Positions 33,670 through 47,437 of a stretch of 64,000 nucleotides of DNA are shown piece after piece (position 1 is the stretch's first letter; the number at the start of each line of letters is the position of its first letter). The notes under the pieces are model-generated. The model saw only the letters and a program-made list of their open reading frames with translations, was not told the DNA's origin and did no database searches. A program made the position numbers and the translations under genes. The DNA comes from Cololabis saira. Lineage: Eukaryota; Chordata; Actinopteri; Beloniformes; Belonidae. The DNA lies in contig NC_084597.1 in assembly GCF_033807715.1 (NCBI RefSeq), positions 9,486,843 through 9,550,842 of the forward strand, written 5' to 3'.

Positions 33670-36600
33670 ATATTTTCTTAATTGAAACTTTACCATACCT
33701 CCTGTGTTAGGAAATATTTTTATATCAAGTGTGGAAAAATAGCTGCCCACACATTTACTTCTGACCAGTCACCGTAGTCAAACTTGTCTGACAGCAACAT
33801 GCCCAGATGGCACATAACAGATGTTCATGTTTACTGAGAATACAAAATGATTTGTGTTTTCAACATCATTAGCAAATAAAAAGAGAAAACGGGTGGGGTG
33901 AGAGGATGTGAAAGAAATTCCCTTTTCCTGCAAGGTCTCTTCTGCAGATTTAGTTGTGTAATAACTCATTGAAATTGAAAGCTCTGCTGTTCAGAGTCAG
34001 CTTCCAACCCCAGGAGGCTGCCAGCGAGCTTTGGCTCTGGTAGGCTGAGCTGTTCTCGTTTGCCAGCTGTACATGGTAAAGCCCCAGCCATTGATGGTGA
34101 GCTGTCTGTCAGCCAATGGATGGATGGACACTCTGTTGTGCAGCTGTTGTAAGCCAAAGATATTAGACAACTGCACAGTTTATCTAACTAGATATTTAGC
34201 TGAGATGGCAGATGGTAACATCAATGAAACAGGAAATTCTCAGTGTGACATAGGCAGCATTTTTATGACTTTGTTTTTAACATGAATGACATGATTGGGG
34301 CTACTGAGAGGGAAACTTGCCTTTTCAAAGTGGATTTGAGGAACATGTCTCATGATGACATATCACAATATTTCTATCATCTAGCAAAATAATGGATATC
34401 ATTAGCAAAAAAACAAGATGTTAACAGCGTACTCATATCAAGTGAATATATCTTCCTGACATCATTGTGTCCACAGAGATGTATGTGCTGGTCCTTGTTT
34501 ACCCTAGATGACCGACTGTGGGTGAAAACCATCTGGTGCTTGCATCTGCCTCTGCACCAAACTAGAGAGAAAATCACTCCCAAAATGAGATTATTCATCT
34601 GATGACCCATAATTGGAAATTATACAACCTGAGAGGTAATGGTATTGAGCAATCTTGGAAATGTTGGAATGAGTCAGGTGATGTATTTTTTATAGTATTA
34701 CTGAGAAGACGAGAAGAACATGAGAGAACTGTGTGATTTTGGCCTCATGGTAATGAGCTGTAAGACATGGCCCCTCAGGAAATAACTTCACCCAGATTTG
34801 TAGTTTAAATTGCAGTGTTCAAGGCAAACATTGCTCTACTGGCCTCAACTCTTGGCAATTCTACCTGTTAAGTGCCTTTTATAGTTCTCCTTTCATCTGC
34901 ACTGTTATAAGTATATTTAGATGTTAGTGCAAATGAAATGTCAAATAATTTTTCCAGAGGGGACCAAAAGTGTCTGTAGCAAAATTTATTCATAAATCGT
35001 TTCTTATGAGCCACTTAACACTTATTGAGATGTTTTAGCCAGTGCGGGACTGGAAGACCAACACCGCTATGTCGCGAGTCACACTAAACAAATGCCTAAG
35101 CAGCAATTGATTTAAATCTTACCTAACCTAATGAATTAAACAGGTAAACCCGATAGTGATTGAAGTACTTGAGTTGCTTTAAATTAATTCCAGAAAGATT
35201 GTGTTGCCCCCTCAGATACTGTTGCATTATTTATTGGACCAGTCTGAGTCCCCGAACTAGGGCCACTTAAATCCTTTGTAAGTCTCATTACACTCTCTGT
35301 TTTACACTTCAAATGTTCAGGGAAAGCTGCAATTAAAATCTGTTTTCTTAAGTGTAAAATGTTGTTAGTCTGTCGTTTTTCGGGTGGGCACTTTACATAA
35401 CGTATGAATGATACAACTTTCACAAAAAATGAAATCACACTCAGAAACCATATAAAGCACAACTCCGAATGTGCAAATTAACATGGCACCTCTATAAAAG
35501 TAGACTATTATCTTATACATGGCCTATTCTAAGGTGTGTTCCCACCTTTTCTGCACAATACACCTCTACAATTCAAATCATTGGAGAAGACCAACACCAC
35601 ACATTTAGCTTCTATCTCAGCTCTGTAACTACCCTCTGAAGATTAGTCCAGTGTGTGGCGTTTCAGCTGAGATACACTACCACTGTGTTCTCTAGAGAAA
35701 GTAAGGAGGGAATATCTGAACAGGACCAGAAGAGAAAAGTTAAACTTTACTTCCCAGGTAAAATAAACATAAAGGTTCAGTTCTAGCATCACAGAGAATA
35801 ACACAATATCAGAAATATTCAACAACACATGCATTAATTGACCAGATATTTGCCGTTATCTGTGGACTGCTGCGTGATTCCCTGGACAAAGACTGTCCAA
35901 ACATTAAACTACAGATCGATATTCCAACCATTGATATACAGTAGATCATATTTCATTTCATTTCATTGTATTCTTTATTTCATTCAAAGAACAAAACAAT
36001 TCAATACAAACACAAATACAAATGTTCCTAACTTATGAATGAAAAGTATATTTGGGGCTTCCTGGTATGACCTGAATGAAATAAAACATTTAGCAAATAA
36101 TTCAATTCAATTCATAATACTTTATCAATCCACAAAAGGAAATTGTGTTGTGTTAAACTGACAGGTTGATATTTAAATACTTGGGCTGCTTTGCTATACC
36201 AGTCTGTCCACATACCGGTAAATGGTCCAAATCTGTCCCCGTCCAACATGGAAACAGTTTCAAAACTGTGCCGGTGAAGAGGATTTTATTAATCCACGAT
36301 AAATGCTGATGATGAGAGAACTTTTGGTTTAATCAGTTTATCTGTGTGTTTATGTGGTTTTTTTCTGTGAATTATGTGATTGTAACTTTTTATCCTTGCT
36401 GGTTAAATTTGTTTGACTTCTGAAGTTTATGTCCACAAATACTTCCAGAATATGTGCTTCTTTTTGTGTGCGTGTTTTTGCCAAGCTGGATAGGCTATAA
36501 GGTTTTTCAGAGGGACCAGTAGTTCTAAAGATGAACTGGTAGCAGGTGTAGAGCAACAGAAAGTAATTGTTTCAAATTTGTCTGTGTGTTTATTTTATTC

Positions 36601-36670
36601 AAACCGTCGGACAGTGTCTTATCTCTTTAAATTGAGTCGACTTTATAATTTTCTGTTAAAATTCCTATAG
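33670..36670. other. No gene seen
   Basis: Mostly unannotated AT-rich DNA. At 35948-36140 two ATTTCATTTCATT/ATTCAATTCA-type tails with CTTTATCAATCC resemble retroposon 3' ends. No coding motifs on either strand. Confidence 0.45.
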
Positions 36671-36677
36671 TAATCCG

Positions 36678-37977
36678 CAGAGCCGGATTAAATAAATGGA
36701 CTACACTAGGCAGACTGTGATTTTTGGGCCCCCCTCCATCAATGTTATTTATGAAATCTTAAACTTACCAAAGTTACTAATAAAACTTAATTCACATTTT
36801 ACATAGCATAGTCATAGTCAAGTTGGTTCTTTGTATTCCAAAATAAGTCATGTGTTGTATATTAAACAGTCTATCAGACTATTTTTAGATTTTTATTATT
36901 TATACGTTATTACAATGCTCTATTAAATGCTATTAAATTATCCTTATCTTATCGATTGTGAGCATTTTGCAGAAAATCTTAATTAAATGTGTTAATTAAA
37001 TGTGTTGATTAAATTGAATAGTTAAATAATAAGTAAAATCTACAAAGACTAATACAATTTGCAGTAAGACAAAGTGTGCTGTAGTATGTATGTCTGTATG
37101 TGTATATGTATGTATGTGTATGCGTATGCAGAGCCGTTTGAGAGATTTGCGAGGCCCTGTGTGAAGTAGCCAGGGGGGCCCAAAATTTTTGGGTTTTTCG
37201 GGTCGGATCGGGTGTCTATATGCGCAATTTTAACTCTCCAATTAGCAAAATACTGGAAACCTTCCCCTGCCTCATCATCATCTGGGCTTACCTCGACGCG
37301 GGGCCCCACGGCTGCTTGAGACCCGGGCGGATCGGTGATTTTTGTAACAAATTTATCAAACGTGCCTTTCAGAGAGGCATTAAACTCTTCCATTTTCTTT
37401 TGTTTTTTTCTTTTTTCATCCCCTGATGGAAATTTCCTGAATCTGTGACAGTTTGTTCCAACTCCACCGTCTGGATCAGAGCAGCTTGTGTCCGCGCTTG
37501 GTCTGATCAGTTGTATTGAACAACAGACACGCGTCATCATTGCACATATATTTATTGATATGCACAGACTAGTGCACATTTAGGTCTGTAATGGAACGTG
37601 ACTGTTGATATTTATAAGGAAAAAAAAAAAAAAAAAAACGGCCCATAGCGCCAGGCCCCTTGGGGCGCCAGGCCCCTTGGGGCGCCAGGCCCCTTGGGGC
37701 GCCAGGCCCCGTGCGGTCGCACGGTTCGCACATCCCTTGCGGCGGCCCTGTGCGTATGTATGCATATATATATATGTATGTATACTAAATATAGTAATAA
37801 TGCACATATATATATGCCTTAGGTTTTTACCGGCATGTTATCAACCATTAATATGTGTGAAGACAAAAAAAAAAAAAAAAAATTTTTTTTTTTTTTTTTT
37901 TTGTCCCTCTGTCTGGGCCCTCCCCCTGTCGGGCCCTAGGCACGTGCCTAGTCTGCCTTTGCGTTAATCCGGCTCTG
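36678..37977. mobile_element. hAT element with perfect 8-bp target duplication (outer)
   Basis: Ends CAGAGCCGGATTAA and TTAATCCGGCTCTG. The flanks repeat GTAATCCG at 36670-36677 and 37978-37985. The subterminal GGCCC-rich stretch at 37913-37950 is mirrored on the left (TTTTTGGGCCCCCCTCC). It is enlarged by a second hAT element at 37129-37750. Poly-A/poly-T runs lie at 37866-37902. Confidence 0.93.
37129..37750 (-). mobile_element. Nested hAT element carrying a transposase N-terminal exon remnant
   Basis: Ends CAGAGCCGTTTGAGAG (left) and CTTGCGGCGGCCCTG (right). Perfect duplication TGCGTATG at 37121-37128 and 37751-37758. On the minus strand a frame contains RKFPSGDEKRKKQKKMEEF, the basic SG-x-KRK start typical of hAT transposases, followed by LKGTFDKFVTK. 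The rest of the transposase is missing. A four-fold GGGGCGCCAGGCCCCTT repeat lies at 37656-37710. Confidence 0.9.
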
Positions 37978-38059
37978 GTAATCCGGCAATTTAATAATTT
38001 ATAAAGTGAAAGTGTGTTGTTGTAGTAGTCAGGTCAGAGGTATTATCAGATTTCAGGGG

Positions 38060-38700
38060 GAGAGGAAGCAGAGATTTTGCCGGTGAGGGAAGCAGTGAGA
38101 GATGAGGGGAGATGGATTTGGGGTTTCTGAAGGAAATAGTGCGTTTTCTTGCTGGATGGGGATAGGGATGTCAATGTCCATAGGGATGGTCAGGTGATCA
38201 GATATATTGATGTCAAGGCTGAAGAGATTATGTATTCTGAGACTAGGTGAATAGCCAAGTCCAGTATGTGACCACAGCTGTGGATAGGGAAATTGACGTG
38301 TTGAGTGAAGTTGAGGCATTGTAGCAGGTCCAGGAATTCAGTGGCAGGTTTACAGTCCGTGACATCAATGTGGAAGTTGAAATCGCCTAGGAGAAGAACT
38401 GAGGCACATAACTGGGTTAGAAAATAAGCAAAGTCAGGGAGCAAAGCAGGATTTGGCTTGTGAAGAGACAGAATAATAGAAAATTATAGACAAAATGATA
38501 CACTTATGCTATTGAGTCTTGTTGGGATTGTTGAATTGAACCATTTGATGAGTGGGGGGAGAGAAAAGCACTGGAGTGGAGGCTGATAGTTTTGAGTTAA
38601 TGGAGTTTTAATATAAATTTCATACAGAATAATGAGTGTTTTCTGATTACCTACCCATATGTGTGTATGGATTCGTGGTTGTGGGCAGCTGCTTCTCAAG
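38060..38700 (-). pseudogene. LINE endonuclease fragment
   Basis: The minus-strand frames show FAYFLTQLC, SVLLLGDFNFHID, ATEFLDLLQCLNFTQHVNFP and HSCGHILDLAI, followed in another frame by SDHLTIPMDIDIPIPI. These are endonuclease blocks of an APE-type LINE, from a different family than the element at 28.7-33.7 kb. No RT is present. Confidence 0.85.
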
Positions 38701-38829
38701 TGTGAGCGTGTGTGTGCAGTGTATGAGTTGGGGTGGCCTGAGTGAGTGTATGAATCCCAACCAGACTTTTTTTCCCAGTCTGGCATTGGTGCAGACTTCA
38801 CCCTATATGACATTTGTCAACATGTTGAT

Positions 38830-39885
38830 AGGCCTACAAAAACCAGAGTTATGATAACTAAAATACGGTATGTTTCTGCACATTGAGATCATGTTTAGAT
38901 CGGGAATAAATGTGAAAACGAGATGTTTCTTGAGAAAGAACTGAAAAGCACAAGAGAAAACACCCACGCACGCATGCATGGACAGAGACACGCACACACA
39001 TTCAGTTCACAAAAACATGACATCCCTTTTTCTATTGGTGGAAAAATTAACCGTATCAACTAAAGAAATATATGGCAAGCCCCGGTTGCTGAGGAAAATT
39101 GCGGGAGTAAAAAGACACAGATACCAATTTTAAAACAGTGCCTTGAGTTGGATAAAAGGTGAAAAGAGATGCTGGAGGTGTCAGGACTGGGATGTGAATG
39201 TAATTGACAGGGAGCTGCTCTCAGCTGGGAGCTAAGCGCAGTAGTGTACCTTGACTCGTTTGTAAGAAGGGTTGTTAGAATTACTGTGCAGTGAGGTTAA
39301 TTTCTCAGCTTGAGAAATGCCATGTGTGGCGTGAGAACTTGTTGAAATGCGTGAGTCTCACACTCAATGCACAAGACTTGATGGCCCTGTTTTCCCTGTT
39401 ATTTCGTTTGCAGCTATGTCAGCTGTCTCTTTGTTTGAACCATCAGCCATTTTCTTGGTTTTTCCTTCTCGTTCAGACTGGATGGATGGAGTCACGTGAT
39501 TAAACAGACACACTGTACACAAGATTTTTTTTTTTTTAATCAAAACAGAATTTTCCGACATGGGAAAATTGAAGTCGGACATCACAGTGAATGTCGGTAT
39601 CTGTAATTTGTGAGTGAGCATGAGTGCGTGGGCCCAATCACCACTCCTCACAGCTGTAATGTAAAATGTTTTTTTTTTAAACCAATGAAATTAGGGTTAG
39701 TTTGTTTTTTGTTTTTCTTTTGCAATACTCATTGAAAAGACAAACAAAACTACACCAAATCTTATATATATAATTTTTTCTTAAATGAAATGTGACCTTG
39801 CCTAAATTTAGCAGTAAGTCTTGTTGAATGTACTTGCTAAAATGTTGAAATTCTGACATCGGTTGAGGAGATAAAATAATAATAA
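38830..39885. other. No gene seen
   Basis: Unannotated AT-rich sequence with poly-T runs near 39525 and 39670. Confidence 0.45.
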
Positions 39886-39890
39886 TAGTA

Positions 39891-40603
39891 TTAAAGCTGC
39901 AAGCAGCGATGAACGGGCCCTCTCACCCTTGTGCACATTCAGGCGTGCTGCAGTGGAAGCACTTGTATGTCTTGCATGTAGATTCTTCAGGCCTGGACAT
40001 TTACCGGATGACACCACCCACGATCTCTATGTCAACCCATTCAAAAGTTATGCCAGAAAGTAGGAACTATCAGATATCAACCAATCAGATGAAGGGACGG
40101 GGCTAATTTGCAGCAATTATGTTTAAGGACTCAAAACCATATCCGATGACAGGTGGTGTCATCGGAGTCTTTATGTCAAACCATTCAAAAGTTATAGCAG
40201 GCCGAAGAAATGGCATAAATTGCGGCAAAATTACACGATTAATTCAAAATGGCCGACTTCCTCTTCAGTTTCGGGCCATGGCGCCAGGAGACTTTTCTTT
40301 AAGTTGCGACATGATACAGGTTTGTACCAATTTTTGTGCATGTATGTCAAACTTTATTGTGGGGCTTGAGGCACAAAGTTTTCTAGGGGGCGCTGTTGAG
40401 CCATCAGGCCACGCCCATTAATGCAAACCATTAAATATCAAATTTTTCGCCAGGCCTGGCTTGTGTGCAAAATTTGGTGACTTTTGGGGCAAGTTTAGGG
40501 GGGCAAAAAGGCCCTCATTTCATCGGAAGAAGGAAAAAAAAAACCAGAACATTTCCTACAGATACAATAGGGCATTTGCACTGTAAGTGCTCGGGCGCTA
40601 ATT
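39891..40603 (+). repeat. 139-bp-unit element, copy 5 (most complete ends)
   Basis: It begins TTAAAGCTGCAAGCAGCGAT, with GAACGGGCCCTCTCACCC, and ends at GCACTGTAAGTGCTCGGG followed by CGCTAATTA. Two tandem anchors (40007 and 40145) lie 138 bp apart. The full body, including the TTTCTTTAAGTTGCGAC site that is split in copy 2, is present. Confidence 0.9.
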
Positions 40604-40609
40604 AATAGA

Positions 40610-41226
<617 letters not shown>

Positions 41227-41229
41227 TAG

Positions 41230-41508
41230 CGGATCAGGTGACCAGTCACATTCCCGTATTGCCTCAATGAGACTATGAAGGTCACACTCTTCTTTGACTA
41301 ATAAAAAATTCAGGAAGCAGAGACCTGCTTTACTTTCCACAAGCATGTAAACATTATGGGGCAAACAAAAACACAGTCTCAAGCGCACATAATAGTTAGA
41401 GTGCAATATACTTGAACATTTTCAAAGTCTAGGTTTGTCTGTACAAGAAGTCACCGGATATCAGACAAAGACATCTTATATGTTTTGAACTGTTAAAATA
41501 CAGTTGAA
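41230..41508. other. No gene seen
   Basis: Unannotated sequence. Confidence 0.45.
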
Positions 41509-41788
41509 ATTAAAGCGGCAAGCAGCGATGAATGGGCCCTCGCACCCTTGCGCACGTTCAGGCATTCTGCAGTTGAAACGCTTGTATGACTTGCATGTCT
41601 TCAGGCCTGGACATTTAGCGGATGACACCAGCCACGACTCTCTATGTCAAACCATTCAAGTTATGGCAGAAAATAGAATCTGTCAAATATCGACCAATCA
41701 GAAAAAGGTGGGGGGGGGGGCTATTTCAGGCCAATGAAGGTCAAGTACTCAATACCGAATCCGATGACACCACCCACATGTCTTTTTT
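41509..41788 (+). repeat. 139-bp-unit element, copy 6, 3'-truncated
   Basis: The head AAAGCGGCAAGCAGCGATGA and GGGCCCTCGCACCCTTG are followed by two anchors at 41621 and 41763. The element breaks off inside the second unit (ACATGTCTTT). Confidence 0.88.
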
Positions 41789-41839
41789 TGTGTAGTTTAG
41801 CCATCAGAATTGTCAAAAGTGTTGTCTTACCATCTTCTT

Positions 41840-43010
41840 GACACTTGTGTAAATAAATTCTGATTATTAATTATTATTAATTATTAAGGATTGTCCTTCG
41901 ACAATCATTAATTGTCATCCCGACAGCTGACGCGGTGGGCCAGCACACGCCCCGATAAAGGCGGGAAAGCAGTGTCAAAGGAGTGCCCAGCTGCAAGGGC
42001 AGCAGGGCGAAATGGAGACGGGCACGGAGCGTGAGAACCCCCCAACAAGGAGCCACCTACATGAGCCCAACAGCAGAGAGTCACAAACCCAGGCTAGACA
42101 ACAGACACCCATTCACACAGATACACTAGTACCCCTTTACCACCAAACTGGTTCCAGGGCTGGTTCTGGGCCAGTGCTGATTTTAGAACCGGGCTTTCTG
42201 TTTCCATGGACAAAGAACTGGCTCTGGGCCAGAAAAAACAGTTCCAAGGTATCAACAACTCTTTGCTGGGCTAGAGGAAAGAACCGCTACGTAAGCGGAG
42301 GGGGCGGAGTTGGAAGCCCGGCACAGCCCAGAATCCCCCCCCCCCAGGCAGCACGGCGAGCAGCCCCCCAGTCTCGCGCTCAGAAGGTGTGCCGATTTTT
42401 TCCAGTGGCCAGCCGCGGTACTGCAACAAAAAATCCCATGGGGCCCAGAAAGCTTTTTTCCCATAGACTGCAATAGTAAAAGATCGTCCTCTAAAACTGT
42501 TCACAGGAACCTCCAGCTGTAATCACCGGCAATTACTAATCTTTGTATTCTATATTTTTAAGTCATGGACTTTATATCCGTCAAAAATGTTTTATAACGG
42601 CCAGAAAAGTCAAAGAAAAGTCTCTTTCTGGGCGTGACATCACGGCCGTGTCGGTGCCATTGATGTTGCCCCGGGGCATGATGGGAGGCCCCAGAGCATC
42701 ATGGGAGGTGACTCAACTGCGCATGCTCTATGGGCCCGTGTACACGGAAGTAAACCAGGAAGTCCGAGATTTTTTCGGCACATGCGCTGGCTGAGCAGAA
42801 TGCATTGAAATGAATGGGCGGCCATTTTGGGCACGGTATCCAGTTAATATTATAGATCCATGACGGCGAGCCCATACCTGGGTCCGGCTATCAGTCCCTC
42901 CCATGGTCCCCCCATCCCAGGCCAAATGTGGGAACATGGGTGTAGGAAGACCTCACTCCTGCCCCCTGGTGATGAGTGTGTGTGGCTGTGACTAATGCAG
43001 TTAGAACAGG
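41840..43010. repeat. Mosaic of interspersed repeats
   Basis: An ATTATTAATTATTAA stretch leads to a GC-rich repeat (GACGCGGTGGGCCAGCACAC). Then comes a MITE-like GGTTCCAGGGCTGGTTCTGG block at 42130-42310 and a CpG-bearing block (GGGCATGATGGGAGGCCCC) to 42840. The flanking repeat seems to resume at about 42858. No coding motifs. Ends are not resolved. Confidence 0.45.
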
Positions 43011-45918
43011 GATGTCAGGCCATCATGTGGCCACATTTAGCAGTGCCCCCCCCCTCCCCCTGTCCAAAGACCCCTATGTACAGGTGTCTGTTGAGTACAA
43101 AGATGTCTAAGATGTTATTAAAAACTGAGGAGCAGGCAGTCTCGGGGTATGCGGAGCCCCGGACCCCCTCGGACCTAAGTGAATGTGTGTGGGTGAGTCA
43201 ATTAGAAGAGCAGCAGGAGGAGGAGGCCACGAGGAAAGGAGGCAAGGAGGCAAGGAGGCAAGGACACTTTTTTTTTTCTTTCAGCTTTACTTGCGGAGAA
43301 ATCTTTCATCTGACCTTAAAAACACTGACTCAATCTAGAGAGATACATGTGTCATTCCTGTTCAGGTTTAATGATCTGCCTCAGGGTTGTGCTGTAATTC
43401 GACCACATTGTTTAACATCCAGTATGCTGTTGTCCATTTGTTCTGATCAAATGAGCTGAGGGGGAGAAAACGAGCGCCAGAGATTAGCTGACTATATGCA
43501 TCATCAGCAATTTATAAGTGTGTGTGCTCATGTGGATGGGGATGACTGCTCATTTTCAAAGCTCCCTTGAACTTGATCAGTCAAGTGGTTTGGTGCAACA
43601 GACTGCCCTCCTGTGGGAATAGTAAGTCCCACGAAACCATAAGGATGAAGAAAGTACATTTGCACCTTATCAAAAATATGAAGCTCCCTCTTTTACAAAG
43701 GAATGGTTTCATAACTGCAGCTATGCCTTATTTCTCTTTTACAGCTAGTGCCCTAAAAATCATTGAATTTTTTTCTGTGTCCTTGCCAGAAAAATAATTC
43801 ATAACCCTTTCATTTTTATCTGTGTTGCAAATGTGCACCATGCTTCAGTCTCCTTTTAACGTTGCAGCCGAAGAAGAAGCTGAAACCGGAACAAACTGGG
43901 AAAAGCCATCAAATTAATGATACAGAGCAAAATAACTTGGATGAGCCCGTAATTTGTTAGGACCTTGCTTGTTGAGACTCAACAGAAAATTGACACTGTG
44001 ATATAATCTTGAGAGTATAAAAGTATAAGACAAAAAAAAAACAACAACTAGTGAACATTAAAATCATCCTGGCAAACGTAAGACTGGCACCAGTGAGAAC
44101 AATGATCTCTCCTGTGAACAACACCAGGCACACGTTATTCTCACCTTCACAGGTGCAGCCGGTGAAGCAACTTCGACAATAAAGCCGCAGCACCACAAAG
44201 ACTCTCACACTGCATCTGCAAAGAAGCTGAAGAGCAAACCAACTCTGGTTTATCTACAAAACCGGTAAAAGCTGGTCTAGAAAAAAAAAAGGATACAGTT
44301 AATAAAATAAATGATGAAATAAAGGGTCTATGTCTGCAGATAATCTGATTCTGACAAAAAAAAAAGAAAGAGAGAGAGAGAAAAGAACATCCCGGTTAAA
44401 AGGATTTGTGGCTGTGACTGTATGGGACGACTCATGCTAAACCACCGCTTCTGTCTGAACAACACCTGTATTCACAAGTGAGAGTCAATCCTTTTCTACC
44501 AGAGTTCACACCTGCTTAACGTGCCGTAGACATACAGGTAGGGCAGTCTAATAAAGCTACACCAGGTATAAGACTTTCTTTTTTCTTTTTTCCTGCTTGG
44601 CCTTTCCAAATTTATGTTCCTGCCCGGTTGATAGATGGAAGTAATATTTATACCTGGCGAAGCTGCTCATGAGAAACGCTCCCCCTCTAAGCTGCAGGGC
44701 TGCTGACGGCGGCCCGAATCCTGCCTTACCGGCCACACAGCTCTCGGGGAAACAGATGGGTAATAAGGTCACAGCAGACATCTCACAATCACGGACAAAT
44801 TGCAGACACACCAGCTGTGCTGACTCAGGACCACATAAAACTCAGGGGAACTCAATTCAGAATCCTTCTTACAAAATAAAAGAAGTATTTAGAGATTAAC
44901 ACTTGTGGAAATGTAAAACAATGGTTTAAAAAACGAATTTCTGTTGTATTAAGAGTTACAAATTTTACTTTAAAGTTGCCATGGTTCATTTGTAATTGCT
45001 CTTTATTTGACATGTATCATCTCTGCCTCCTCTCGTTGCTGATTTGAAATGAGATACTGTAGATTCAGTGGAAAATTGCCCAAACCACATCAACCCATTG
45101 ATGAAGATGAAATGTTGAGCCTTTGGCCAAGAAACACTTACTACACAATAAATTATTTTTTTCTCTTCTTTCTTTTTTTTTACCCACAAACTGTATTTAA
45201 AGCTGGACAACCCTTGGCTGTATTGTATCGTTTAGAGTTTATCTTTTATAGTGAGACCGTTTAATACATCATGAACATCTAGGTCTTATGTTGCAGTATT
45301 ACAGTCTGGTTCTGAGTCTCATCACCAGGGCTGTAATGTCCACTTCATGTGCGTCGTTTTGCCTTTAAACAAAAGATACCCACCTTACTCTCACATAAAT
45401 GTAAAGAAAACTACAACAAAAAGCAGGAGATATGTAATTTTTTAAGGCCTGGAGTCTTTCTTTTTCTTCAATAACTGTAAAAGAATTATATTTTAATTTC
45501 AATTGTAAAACTATCTGGCTATTGCACATCAGTAACAATATAAAACGGTGATTAATATGATGCACAACATTTTCTACTAATGAAAGTCTGAAATAAAAGG
45601 AATGGTTTTAATCAGAATGTTGATTTATTTATTATTATTAAAATAGGATTAGAAAGTTTAACTTGCTGCTTTTGCATTTTCAGCACAGAATGCATTATCC
45701 ATAGTTTTCTTCATTTCATCAATATAAGACTGTGTTATGTTTCTCAACATTTCCTTATTTAAGTTTTTTTAATTTTCAAAATTTGATTTAGAGTATTAAG
45801 AATTTTGTCTGTGATAAGACCAACAATCTAAATGTAGACTTTTTTTTTTTTTTTTTACATAATATAAAAAGGATGTTAGACCTCTTCTTTCAATCTGTCA
45901 TAAAACCAAGAAATAAGC
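43011..45918. other. No gene seen
   Basis: Unannotated sequence with small purine-rich tracts (43205-43265, 44285-44385). Frames in this interval, such as 42995-43456 plus, have no recognisable motif. Confidence 0.45.
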
Positions 45919-45922
45919 TTAA

Positions 45923-46544
45923 AGGAGCTGTATGTAAGAGCAATAATAAAACGAATCATAAAATGACCCCGATATGTCAACAGACATTTAAAAATCATGT
46001 TCATTTCAAATATTTATGTCACTGACAACAGCACTCAAGCCAGGATATTCCAGTTTAAAAAGAGGAGTTGCAGCCCTCAACTGACTTTATGTTTTCATTT
46101 TTTGTTTTGGCCTGAAGCTCCACCCTCCACCTATCTCCCAATCACCAAGTCAGTATTGTTTCTGAAGCTCCACCCTCCACCTATCTCCCAATCACCAAGT
46201 CAGTATTGTTTCTGAAGCTCCACCCTCCACCTATCTCCCAATCACCAAGTCAGTATTGTTTCTGAAGCTCCACCCTCCACCTATCTCCCAATCACCAAGT
46301 CAGTATTGTTTCTGAAGCTCCACCCTCCACCTATCTCCCAATCACCAAGTCAGTATTGTTTCGGCATCCGGGTTGCCAGCTCGGCTCTAATTATCGCAGC
46401 CATGGCAGCCTACGTTCCTGCTGCATTCTGCAGCCTACCTGGCAACCTCTGGTCGGGGGGAGGAGGGGGAGGGTACACGCCGCTCAACAATATTTTGAAA
46501 GTGACTGCAGTACCAGTTTTGGACATTTCTTACAGACGGCTCCT
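45923..46544. mobile_element. TTAA MITE (AGGAGCTGTATG type) with internal 50-bp array
   Basis: Ends AGGAGCTGTATGTAAGAG and CTTACAGACGGCTCCT, with TTAA at 45919-45922 and 46545-46548. It shares the AGGAGC terminus with the three other TTAA MITEs, but the interior differs. 622 bp. Confidence 0.88.
46112..46361. repeat. Five identical 50-bp tandem units
   Basis: The unit starting CTGAAGCTCCACCCTCCACC begins at 46112, 46162, 46212, 46262 and 46312. I see no differences between the units. Confidence 0.95.
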
Positions 46545-46549
46545 TTAAA

Positions 46550-47150
46550 TTGGAATACGTTACATGTCAGCCAACTCAAACTTCGGGATGATGTCCACTT
46601 GTTTGTGGACATCATCCCATCAACTAAACAACATACACTGAAAGGAATACTAATGATTTATTTGCCCCTAAAAACCTAGTGAAACAAAACCCAACGTCTT
46701 CTATCCACACTTTGTTATATTTACAATATATTTATGGTTCCTGATCATTTTTATGCCAACTATTAAACAAGCCAACAAAGATTTGATTACTTAAGGAAAG
46801 TTAAAGGCAGGGTAAGTAACATCAGTCAACATATCAACATCAGTCCATATTTGAAAGTAAACAAAACATGGGGGAGCTGGCTCTTCCTCCCTCCAGTTGA
46901 GAAGAAACACACCCCATCATGAACTTTCCCAAACTTCTCCCTTCCTCCCCGACTCATATAGGAAGCACATGTACAAACGCTGGCTGGAGTTAGTTATGGT
47001 TCGGGGGAGCAGGCTGCTCCTATTCTGGTTGTTTCCAGTTTATACAGCCAGTTTATGTATGAAGACTGTTTCTTTTTGTTTTTAATAGTGTACCAGATGT
47101 ATCAGAGAAGATACATTCATCATCACCCGGTTGTCTTCAGAATCAGTCTT
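46550..47150. other. No gene seen; downstream of the HERC1-like stop codon
   Basis: It would be the 3' UTR side of the minus-strand HERC1-like remnant. No clear poly(A) site was settled. Confidence 0.4.
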
Positions 47151-47152
47151 CG

Positions 47153-47328
47153 TTGTCTGAGCTGTCTGCTGCGTCCGTGTTGTGGGTCAACATGTAGTTG
47201 TCCATGTCGATGGAGGGGCAGTTGTGGATTGAATACTGCAGACGCTCTGCAAGGACACCCTGACTGGTGTATGGAGGCAGGCGAAGCAAGAAGAAGCAGG
47301 TCTGAGCAGTAGGGAGACCATTGATGGG
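47153..47328 (-). pseudogene. herc1: HERC1-like terminal exon with catalytic cysteine
   Basis: Acceptor TTTAG at 47329-47333. The peptide begins PINGLPTAQTCFFLLRLPPY, continues with VLAERLQYSIHNC and SIDMDNYML and ends in ADSSDNED before TGA (47153-47155). The Cys of QTCFF (codon 47296-47298) corresponds to the HECT thioester cysteine. The exon is intact by itself. Confidence 0.92.
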
Positions 47329-47437
47329 CTAAAGAAAAAATAAATACTTATTCTATTATACTCTTGGTTGTTATTTAGCCAAGACAAGTTTTCAGATTTA
47401 TACAACTAGACTTATTTCCATATTAAGAAAACCTCAC

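Noticed and set aside
42012..42476. 154-codon plus-strand frame
   Set aside because: It lies in a mosaic of GC-rich repeats with no recognisable motif.
46112..46361. Possible CRISPR-like array of 50-bp repeats
   Set aside because: Units are contiguous without spacers and sit in a MITE of a vertebrate genome.
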